A stretch of DNA of 5,046 nucleotides from Gemmatimonas phototrophica (GTDB lineage: Bacteria; Gemmatimonadota; Gemmatimonadetes; Gemmatimonadales; Gemmatimonadaceae). Shown here in pieces: positions 1-5,046 of the stretch (position 1 is the stretch's first letter; each line of letters begins with the position of its first letter). The notes under the pieces are model-generated. The model worked only from the letters and a program-made list of their open reading frames with translations. It searched no databases and was not told where the DNA came from. The stretch is taken from assembly GCA_945870175.1 (NCBI GenBank), contig CAMBRJ010000258.1, positions 1-5,046 of the forward strand, given 5' to 3'. Made by a program: the position numbers and the translations under genes.

Positions 1-36
1 GCCCCGCACCCAAGCGCACGGCGGTCCGCCAACCGT
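1..36. other. 3' flank of the FTCD gene, weak hairpin
   Basis: This short stretch lies downstream of the minus-strand FTCD stop codon. It contains a small inverted repeat, GGCG at 20-23 with CGCC at 27-30 around a 3-base loop. On the minus strand this would form a short hairpin about 7 bases after the stop. No T-run follows it, so it is not a convincing intrinsic terminator. No gene is visible in these 36 bases, although the next gene's end or start may lie just outside the window. Confidence 0.2.
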
Positions 37-1566
37 TCATGCCGGGACCATCACACGCTCGGCTGCCGCTTCCGCTGCGCGGGCGTGCACCGACGCCGCA
101 TCCAGGCAGGCGCGGGCCGCCGAGGCCAGCTCCGCCCCAATCGTCGTGCCCTCGTCGTCGAGCGAGGCGACATTGATCCGGACGTTGAGCACGGCGCCCT
201 TACAGGCCGCTTCCGCCATCAATGCGGCCACGCAGGCATCGGTGACCGCGTTGCTGTTGCCCAATTCGGCGACAGTGGCCGCGATGCCCGCCACTTGCAC
301 GGCGAGTTGCGCCGTTTCGAGCGGCACACGCGACGCGAAGACCAGCGCCTCGCGAATGGCATCGGCGCGCGCGATGGCGTGTTCGGGCTCCTTCGACATC
401 TGGTAGGCCGTCCGCACGCGTTCGTAGGAGTCGGCGTCGCGCTGCACCAGCTCGGAGAGTTGGCGGCGCAGCGTGTACGCGCCGATGGTGAGCTGTTTCA
501 TCTGTTCCTCCACGGCGGCGTACTTCTTCTTGCCGATCGTGAGCCCAGCGACCATCTGGGCGAGCGCGGCGCCGAGGGCACCGACGTGCGCCGCCACACT
601 GCCGCCACCCGGCGTGGGTGAGGCGTCGGCGATGCGCGCCATGAAGCCTTCGAGTGCCTCGCCGCCGGCGATGACCTCTCGCACTTTGGTCTCGAGCAGC
701 ATGGCTTTGGAGAACCCACGCAGCTGCACGTGACGCGCGCCGGCTTCGAGCAACACGCGCTCGGGGACCAAGCCGACGATCTCGCTCCACGTGGGGGACA
801 CCCCGTGCGCGGCGGCTTCCGCTTTCACGATCTCGAAGACGCGATGCAGTGGGGTCTTCTCGGTATCGACCAGGTTCATCGACACCTGTGCTTGTCCGTC
901 GACCTCCATGCCGAGGCCCTTGACGTAGCGGAGGCCGCCCGACGACCCGCGAATCGCCTTTGCGATGTCCTTGGCGACGGGGAGCTGCGTCGCGTCGCCC
1001 AGATAGACGTTGTAGGCCACGAGGAACGGACGCGCCCCCACGGCCGTAGCGCCGGCGGTGGGATGGAGTTCGTTCGCACCGAAGTCGGGCTTCCGGGCAG
1101 GATTCGTACGGATGTCCTCGCGCAGCCCTTCGAATTCACCGCGACGCACATCGGCGAGATTCTCGCGCGCGGGCGTCGTGGCCGCCCGCTCGTAGAGGTA
1201 CACGGGAATTCCCAGCTCGCCCCACGCGCGCGCGCCCAGCTCGTGCGCCAGCGCGACGCAGTGCTCCATGGTCGCGCCTTCGAGGGGAATGAACGGCACG
1301 ACATCGGTGGCCCCGATGCGCGGATGCTCACCCTGATGTGTGGTGAGATCGATGCGCTCCTGGGCGACTTTCATCGCGGCGAAGGCGGCGGGGACGGCCG
1401 CCTCGAGCGACGCCACGAAGGTGATCACCGTGCGATGATGCGACGGGTCGCTGGACACATCGAGCACGTGGGCGCCGGGTGTGCTGGCGATGGCGTCGCG
1501 AATCGCGGCGATCACCGCAGGGTCGCGGCCTTCAGAGAAATTCGGGACGCATTCGACGAGAGACAC
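37..1566 (-). CDS. ftcD: Bifunctional glutamate formimidoyltransferase / formimidoyltetrahydrofolate cyclodeaminase
   Basis: This 509-residue protein should move the formimino group from N-formimino-L-glutamate, a histidine breakdown product, to tetrahydrofolate, and then release ammonia to give 5,10-methenyl-THF. It is cytosolic. The N-terminus carries the family signature VECVPNFSEGRD (residues 4-15). GEHPRIGATDVVPF (79-92) contains His81, which matches the catalytic histidine (about His82) of the mammalian enzyme. The transferase part runs to about residue 300. The cyclodeaminase part follows, with the glycine-rich SPTPGGGSVAAH (316-327), GNSNAVTDA (436-444) and NVRINVASL (461-469). Both halves look complete, so this is the fused two-enzyme form; mammalian FTCD is about 541 residues. 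The start is GTG (1566-1564), chosen because MSLVECVPNFSEG matches the usual family N-terminus exactly. It lies 2 bases after the stop of the upstream phosphatase, with no clear Shine-Dalgarno, so translational coupling is likely. No hut genes are visible nearby. Confidence 0.96.
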   Translation of the reverse strand: MSLVECVPNFSEGRDPAVIAAIRDAIASTPGAHVLDVSSDPSHHRTVITFVASLEAAVPAAFAAMKVAQERIDLTTHQGEHPRIGATDVVPFIPLEGATMEHCVALAHELGARAWGELGIPVYLYERAATTPARENLADVRRGEFEGLREDIRTNPARKPDFGANELHPTAGATAVGARPFLVAYNVYLGDATQLPVAKDIAKAIRGSSGGLRYVKGLGMEVDGQAQVSMNLVDTEKTPLHRVFEIVKAEAAAHGVSPTWSEIVGLVPERVLLEAGARHVQLRGFSKAMLLETKVREVIAGGEALEGFMARIADASPTPGGGSVAAHVGALGAALAQMVAGLTIGKKKYAAVEEQMKQLTIGAYTLRRQLSELVQRDADSYERVRTAYQMSKEPEHAIARADAIREALVFASRVPLETAQLAVQVAGIAATVAELGNSNAVTDACVAALMAEAACKGAVLNVRINVASLDDEGTTIGAELASAARACLDAASVHARAAEAAAERVMVPA

Positions 1567-1568
1567 GA

Positions 1569-2411
1569 TCAGGCGGGGTCGGGGGCGGGAACGGTGGTGG
1601 TGTCGTCGCGGTCGTTGAGCATATCAAGGAACCAGTCGTGAAGAATACCGTTGCTGGCGACAATTGGCCCACCCGTGAGGCGCGCGTCGCGTCCCGCGAG
1701 GTCGGTGACGCGGCCTCCGGCCTCGCGCACGAGCAGGACGCCGGCGGCCAGATCCCACGGGTTCAGGAAGAGCTCCCAGAATCCATCGAAGCGGCCGCGG
1801 GCCACGTCGGAGAGGTCGAGCGCCGCCGACCCGGCGCGACGCACCCCGGAGACGATGGGCATGAGACGCCGGAGCTGGCGAAGGTAGCGGTCGGCTTGGG
1901 AGACGTCTTTGAACGGGATGCCGGTGCCGATGAGGGCGCGGGCCGGGGATGTGGTGGTGGATACCTGCAGGCGGTGGCCGTCCAGGAAGGCGCCATCGCT
2001 GGCCGTCGCATACAGGACACCGCCGCGCGCGACATCGTGTACGACACCGGCCTGCGGTACCCCATCGAGCGCGATGCAGATGGACACGCCGTAGTTGGGA
2101 AAACCGTGCAGGAAGTTGGTGGTGCCGTCGAGCGGATCGACGATCGCGACCAGTCCGTCATCGGGGCGCGCGTCAGCACTCAACTCTTCGCCCACCATGC
2201 GAATGCCTGGAATGCGCGCGGCGAGCATGTCACGAATGCGCTCCTCGGCCCCGACATCAACCCGAGTCACGAAGTCCGTGGCGCTTTTCTCCTCCCAGGC
2301 CAGAGTCCGGTGCGACATCGCTTCGTGCGCGATGAACCGTGCGGCCGTGTCGGCGGCGGCGATGGCGGCGTCGCGCCAGTCCTGTCGTTTTGGGTGTGCG
2401 GGCGATGTCAT
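1569..2411 (-). CDS. Inositol-monophosphatase family protein (SuhB-like)
   Basis: This is a 280-residue, Mg2+-dependent, lithium-sensitive type phosphatase that probably hydrolyses inositol monophosphate or a related sugar phosphate in the cytosol. Metal and substrate motifs are intact: EKSATDFVTRVD (41-52), GEE (74-76, metal-binding Glu), the motif 1 DPLDGTTNF (92-100) with Asp92 and Asp95, RRAGSAALDL (191-200), and the motif 2 WDLAAG (219-224) with Asp220. Length fits the family (about 260-280). The frame could start at a GTG at 2468, but that would overlap the divergent trpS start and add 19 residues unlike the family, so I chose ATG at 2411-2409. No strong Shine-Dalgarno precedes it. It is the first gene of a pair with FTCD, 2 bases apart. 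RRAGSAALDL favours inositol monophosphatase over the histidinol-phosphatase branch. The exact substrate is not readable from sequence, and whether it shares the rRNA-antitermination role of E. coli SuhB is unknown. Confidence 0.93.
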   Translation of the reverse strand: MTSPAHPKRQDWRDAAIAAADTAARFIAHEAMSHRTLAWEEKSATDFVTRVDVGAEERIRDMLAARIPGIRMVGEELSADARPDDGLVAIVDPLDGTTNFLHGFPNYGVSICIALDGVPQAGVVHDVARGGVLYATASDGAFLDGHRLQVSTTTSPARALIGTGIPFKDVSQADRYLRQLRRLMPIVSGVRRAGSAALDLSDVARGRFDGFWELFLNPWDLAAGVLLVREAGGRVTDLAGRDARLTGGPIVASNGILHDWFLDMLNDRDDTTTVPAPDPA

Positions 2412-2461
2412 TCGGATCGTGGTGCGTTGCTGGAGAAAAACATGGTGGGTACGTTTGAAGG
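2412..2461. promoter_or_regulatory. Divergent control region between the phosphatase operon and trpS
   Basis: Only 50 bases separate the two divergent start codons, so the promoters must overlap or run into the coding sequences. On the plus strand TTGCTG (2427-2432) and TACGTT (2450-2455) are 17 bases apart. This is a weak sigma70-like pair whose start point would fall at or next to the trpS ATG. On the minus strand GTGACA (reading from 2468 to 2463) lies 18 bases before CATGTT (2444-2439), also weak. Both are matched by eye; the spacing is reasonable but the -10 boxes match at only 3 of 6 positions. A local AT-rich patch, GAGAAAAACATG, sits at 2433-2444. Confidence 0.3.
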
Positions 2462-3469
2462 ATGTCACGCATCTTCAGCGGCATCCAGCCTTCGGGCGAA
2501 CTCCACATCGGCAATTATCTCGGCGCCGTCAAGAATTGGGTCCAGCTTCAGGAGACCCATCCTGGTGCCCTGTTCTGTGTCGTCGATTATCACGCGATCA
2601 CCGGCACGTATGATCCGGCGGTTCTGCGGGCGCGGCGCTGGGGGATGGCCAAGTCGTTGCTGGCGGCAGGCATCGATCCCGCCAAGGCGGCGCTGTTCGT
2701 GCAGAGCGATGTGCCCGAGCACACCGAGCTCTCGTGGATCTTCACGACGCTGACGCCCCTTGGGGATCTCGAGCGGCAGACGCAGTTCAAGGACAAGTCG
2801 TCGAAGGTGGAGAGTATTCCCGCCGGGCTGCTGATGTATCCCGTGCTCCAGAGTGCCGACATCCTGCTGTATCGCGCCGATTCCGTGCCGGTCGGTGAAG
2901 ATCAGATTCAGCATCTCGAGCTGGCGCGTGATACGGCGCGCAAGTGGAATGCGAAGTTCGGGCAGGAGTATTTCCCCGAACCCAAGCCGCTGCTCACGCC
3001 GACGCGCCGCATCATGGGGCTGGATGGGCAGTCGAAGATGTCGAAGTCGCTGGGGAACACGATCGGCCTGATGGAGACCGACGACGAGATTTGGGCGAAG
3101 CTGCGTCCGGCGATGACCGATCCGCAGCGCGTTCGCAAGACGGATGTCGGTCGTCCCGAGGTGTGCAACATTTTCCAGCTGCACAAGGCCTTCAGCCGCG
3201 AGGAGACGGTGGCGCAGGTCGATGGGCAGTGCCGCAGTGCCGGCTGGGGGTGCATGGATTGCAAGAAGGTGTTGCAGGAAAGCATGGTGCAGGAACTCAC
3301 GCCGATCCGTCGGCGGGCCGAGGCGCTGGACGCCGAGCCGCAGCGGGTGCTCGACGCACTGGCCGGCGGGGCGGACACGGCGCGAGGCATCGCGCGCGAG
3401 ACCATGCGGGAGGTGCGCGGTTACATGGGCCTCGACGCGGTGACCGTTCCGACGGAGCTCCTCGCGTGA
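2462..3469 (+). CDS. trpS: Tryptophanyl-tRNA synthetase with four-cysteine Fe-S-like motif
   Basis: This class I synthetase (335 aa, normal for bacterial TrpRS) joins tryptophan to tRNA-Trp using ATP in the cytosol. The N-terminus SGIQPSGELHIGNYLGA (6-22) holds the HIGH-type signature HIGN (15-18). VDYHAIT follows near residue 42, VPVGEDQIQHLEL (142-154) is the tryptophan-pocket region, and KMSKS is at 192-196. All are intact, so the enzyme should be active. The C-terminal part has Cys235, Cys257, Cys264 and Cys267, spaced C-x21-C-x6-C-x2-C. This closely resembles the C-x22-C-x6-C-x2-C motif reported to bind a [4Fe-4S] cluster in Thermotoga maritima TrpRS near the anticodon-binding region. 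The only other cysteine is Cys39. The start is ATG 2462; GAAGG (2457-2461) touches the ATG, too close to be a good ribosome site, so initiation may be leaderless or use a weak signal. It is divergent from the phosphatase operon and likely monocistronic. Confidence 0.97.
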   Translation: MSRIFSGIQPSGELHIGNYLGAVKNWVQLQETHPGALFCVVDYHAITGTYDPAVLRARRWGMAKSLLAAGIDPAKAALFVQSDVPEHTELSWIFTTLTPLGDLERQTQFKDKSSKVESIPAGLLMYPVLQSADILLYRADSVPVGEDQIQHLELARDTARKWNAKFGQEYFPEPKPLLTPTRRIMGLDGQSKMSKSLGNTIGLMETDDEIWAKLRPAMTDPQRVRKTDVGRPEVCNIFQLHKAFSREETVAQVDGQCRSAGWGCMDCKKVLQESMVQELTPIRRRAEALDAEPQRVLDALAGGADTARGIARETMREVRGYMGLDAVTVPTELLA

Positions 3470-3748
3470 TGCGGGCGATCGGCTGGCGTTGCTCCCCGCC
3501 GGGGTGATCGTCGTCACCGTAGCGCGGGGAGCACGGGTGCATGACGGGTCGCGGCGGGATTCGTGAATCTGGAATCATCGGCGTGGTGCCGTGCTGGATG
3601 TATTCAATACGGGTCCGCGGCGTGGACTCGAGCGGTTCGAAGACAACTGGCGGCGCTGGCATGCGGGCACGCCGCGGCGCCACGTCGTGGACCTCGATGC
3701 GGGCCATTCGGGGCCGCCCACCTCCCGTAGCTCTCTGAAGCAGGCACC
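3470..3748. other. Spacer between trpS and the pilT-like gene, no convincing gene
   Basis: This 279-base spacer contains a strong inverted repeat (3490-3533, listed separately). It also has a short near-palindrome GATTC-GT-GAATC (3558-3569) and a perfect AT-rich palindrome GTATTCAATAC (3600-3610), which is the most AT-rich patch here and could be an operator or part of a promoter. I found no sigma70 or sigma54 promoter that I would defend. Two small plus-strand frames exist. One of 65 codons (ATG 3541 to TGA 3738) is preceded by GGGGAG at 3526-3531 but is a low-complexity Arg/Gly/Ser-rich translation. The other (GTG 3591) runs into the pilT-like gene in the wrong frame. Neither resembles a known protein and neither is called. 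Confidence 0.5.
3490..3533 (+). terminator. Nested inverted repeat after trpS, possible terminator
   Basis: Perfect 10-base arms TGCTCCCCGC (3490-3499) and GCGGGGAGCA (3524-3533) begin 20 bases after the trpS stop. Inside the loop a second stem, GGTGA (3503-3507) with TCACC (3514-3518), closes a 6-base loop. The GC-rich stem is well placed to end trpS transcription or protect its 3' end. No T-run follows (the next bases are CGGGTGC), so it is not a classical intrinsic terminator. CCCC at 3494-3497 can alternatively pair with GGGG at 3501-3504, which competes with the outer stem. Confidence 0.4.
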
Positions 3749-5046
3749 GTGGCGATCGAGCGAATCATCAAGGCGGCAGTCGAACGCGGGGCGTCCGACG
3801 TGCATATCAAGGCGGGAGACGTCGTGCGCGCGCGCATCGACGGCCGCCTGGTGGTGCTGACGAAGCAGGCCCTCACCGCCGAGCAGACGCGCGCCATCGC
3901 GTTGCACTTCATGATGTCGGATGCCGAACGCTCCACGATCGACTCGCTGAAGGACCATGACTGCGCGTGGCACTCGCCGGGTGTGGGTCGGTTTCGCGTG
4001 AACATCATGCGGCAGCGTGCGACGCATTCGATCGTGATGCGCGTGATCCCCGAGAACGTCCCGACGTTCCAGTCACTGAAGCTCCCGTCGGTGCTCGATC
4101 GCATCGCGCACACGGAGCGCGGGATGGTACTGGTGACGGGCGTGACCGGCTCCGGCAAGTCGAGCACGATGGCGGCGCTGGTGAACGCCATCAATGCCTC
4201 GTACGAGAAGCACATTCTCACGCTTGAGAACCCGATCGAGTTCATTCACGCCGACCTGAAGAGTTCGGTCACCCAGCGTGAAGTGGGCATCGACACCGAG
4301 AGCTTTCGCATGGGATTGCGTGCGGCGCTGCGTCAGGATCCGGATGTGATTCTGATCGGTGAGATGCGCGATGCGGAAACGATCGACACGGCGATGAAGG
4401 CGGCGGAGACGGGTCACCTGCTGATCTCGACGCTGCACACGCCCGATGCGCAGAGCACCATCATGCGCATCGTCGCGATGTTCCCGCCGGAAGAGCAGAC
4501 GGTGGTACGCATGCGCCTGGCCGAGTCGTTGCACGCGGTGGTGTCGCAGCGACTGCTGCCTCGCGCGAACGGGCAGGGGCGTGTGGTGGCGTGCGAAGTG
4601 ATGATCGTGACGTCGACGATTCGCGATCTGATCGCCGAGGGTACGATCGCCGAGATTCGCGACTACATCGCCGATGGCGGGCAGTACGGCATGCGGACCT
4701 TCGACCAGCATCTCACCGAGCTGGTGAACGGCAACGAAGTGACGTTCGAGGTGGCGAAGGCGGCGGCGACGAACCCGGCGGACTTCGAATTGAGCTTCCG
4801 CATGGGCCGAAACCGTCGGACCCCGAACGCCCAGGTGACGGGGATCGCGCCACGGCTGACGGGGAGCGCGAAATCGGTGACACAGGGGCTGGGCACGATC
4901 GCGACGCCGAGTGGGCTTGGTGCGAATCCGCTGGGCACCGGTCCGACGATGCCGCCGATCGCCACGAGTCCGAGCGGTCATTCGGCGGTGACGAGTCCGA
5001 ATCCGCTTGGGAATGATGCGGTGTTCGGGAGCGGTTTCGAGAGCCT
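3749..5046 (+). CDS. pilT: PilT-family type IV pilus retraction ATPase, 3' end beyond window
   Basis: This is a hexameric secretion-type ATPase expected at the cytoplasmic base of the type IV pilus, where it powers pilus retraction and twitching. 432 codons are visible with no stop before the window edge. The N-terminus has GASDVHIKAGD (14-24), matching the PilT ASD-L-H motif, and GRFRVNIMRQR (80-90) with likely arginine-finger residues. The core has Walker A GVTGSGKS (131-138), the Asp box LENPIEF (159-165), Walker B DVILIGEMRD (199-208) with catalytic Glu205, and the His box TGHLLISTLHT (221-231). TSTIRDLIAEG (288-298) corresponds to the PilT AIRNLIRE motif, followed by GMRTFDQHL (314-322) and PADFEL (343-348), where PilT proteins normally end. 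Here a tail of at least 79 residues rich in Gly, Pro, Ser and Thr follows. The start is GTG 3749: a TAG at 3728-3730 closes the frame upstream, AGG (3742-3744) precedes it by 4 bases, and the N-terminus fits the family. PilU is the main alternative name. Confidence 0.93.
   Translation, partial: MAIERIIKAAVERGASDVHIKAGDVVRARIDGRLVVLTKQALTAEQTRAIALHFMMSDAERSTIDSLKDHDCAWHSPGVGRFRVNIMRQRATHSIVMRVIPENVPTFQSLKLPSVLDRIAHTERGMVLVTGVTGSGKSSTMAALVNAINASYEKHILTLENPIEFIHADLKSSVTQREVGIDTESFRMGLRAALRQDPDVILIGEMRDAETIDTAMKAAETGHLLISTLHTPDAQSTIMRIVAMFPPEEQTVVRMRLAESLHAVVSQRLLPRANGQGRVVACEVMIVTSTIRDLIAEGTIAEIRDYIADGGQYGMRTFDQHLTELVNGNEVTFEVAKAAATNPADFELSFRMGRNRRTPNAQVTGIAPRLTGSAKSVTQGLGTIATPSGLGANPLGTGPTMPPIATSPSGHSAVTSPNPLGNDAVFGSGFES
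4808..5046 (+). other. Low-complexity tail of the PilT-like protein
   Basis: From about residue 354 (after PADFELSFRMG) the reading frame encodes a Gly/Pro/Ser/Thr-rich, probably disordered stretch. It contains two NPLG motifs (393-396 and 418-421) set among recurring short Gly, Ser and Pro motifs such as TPSGLGANPLG and TSPNPLG. The frame stays open to base 5046 and codon bias still favours G/C at third positions, so it looks translated rather than a frameshifted remnant. No catalytic motif is present. Its function is unknown; linker, interaction tail, or the link to a further domain outside the window are all possible. Confidence 0.7.

Noticed and set aside
730..1641. A 303-codon plus-strand open frame opposite FTCD
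   Set aside because: FTCD on the minus strand has full family motifs over the same bases. The plus-strand translation is Arg/Gly/His-rich with no family resemblance.
1569..2411. The phosphatase as a histidinol-phosphatase (HisN type), suggested by the neighbouring histidine-breakdown gene
   Set aside because: The RRAGSAALDL segment (191-200) follows the inositol monophosphatase pattern rather than the HisN pattern I recall, and adjacency to a catabolic gene is weak evidence for a biosynthetic role.
1479..2753. A 424-codon plus-strand open frame across the phosphatase gene
   Set aside because: It runs antisense through the clearly recognised phosphatase and into trpS in the wrong frame. The translation is low-complexity Gly/Arg/Val-rich without any recognisable motif, typical of a GC-rich shadow.
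3164..3262. The four TrpRS cysteines as a zinc site
   Set aside because: Possible in principle, but the spacing follows the Thermotoga [4Fe-4S] TrpRS motif almost exactly, so the iron-sulfur reading is preferred.
2465..3517. A 350-codon minus-strand open frame opposite trpS
   Set aside because: trpS on the plus strand has all class I signatures. The minus frame is an Arg/Leu/His-rich antisense shadow.
3541..3738. A 65-codon plus-strand open frame ending 10 bases before the pilT-like GTG, with GGGGAG upstream
   Set aside because: The position and ribosome site are tempting, but the translation is Arg/Gly/Ser-rich without pattern and matches nothing known. The ribosome site is part of the strong inverted repeat. 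I would need conservation in relatives to call it.
4073..4981. A 302-codon minus-strand open frame opposite the pilT-like gene
   Set aside because: The plus strand encodes intact Walker A, Walker B and His-box motifs across this span. The minus translation is dominated by Arg and His and resembles no protein I know.
1..5046. CRISPR arrays, insertion sequences, tRNA or rRNA genes, toxin-antitoxin or defence genes
   Set aside because: No direct repeat array, transposase motif, terminal inverted repeats, tRNA-like cloverleaf or rRNA sequence was seen. Nearly all of the window is accounted for by four recognised genes.

Overview
This window comes from a GC-rich bacterial chromosome. The proteins favour G or C at third codon positions, and high GC creates long spurious open frames on the opposite strands. 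A type IV pilus retraction ATPase beside housekeeping genes points to a free-living, probably diderm, bacterium. The protein sequences feel compatible with Gemmatimonadota or a related environmental phylum, but that assignment is an impression and cannot be proven from the window alone.

Layout. (1) Positions 37-2411, minus strand: a two-gene unit transcribed right to left. First comes an inositol-monophosphatase-family phosphatase (280 aa), then, only 2 bases after its stop, a bifunctional glutamate formimidoyltransferase / formimidoyl-THF cyclodeaminase (509 aa). (2) Positions 2412-2461: a 50-base divergent spacer that must hold the control signals of both directions, unless these lie inside the genes. 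(3) Positions 2462-3469, plus strand: trpS, tryptophanyl-tRNA synthetase (335 aa), with a four-cysteine C-terminal signature that resembles the iron-sulfur-binding TrpRS of Thermotoga. (4) Positions 3470-3748: a 279-base spacer with a strong GC-rich inverted repeat just after trpS and no convincing gene. (5) Positions 3749-5046, plus strand: a PilT-family ATPase open to the window edge. It has a complete catalytic core and then an unusual Gly/Pro/Ser/Thr-rich tail that continues past the last base.

The genes do not form one obvious pathway. The phosphatase/FTCD pair looks like a real operon because of its 2-base junction. FTCD would feed the formimino group from histidine breakdown into the folate one-carbon pool, but no other histidine-utilisation gene is visible. 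trpS and pilT are on the same strand but separated by a spacer and probably expressed independently. I found no mobile element, CRISPR array, rRNA or tRNA. The features most worth a second look are the cysteine motif of TrpRS, the tail of the PilT-like protein, and the alternative pairings in the inverted repeat after trpS.
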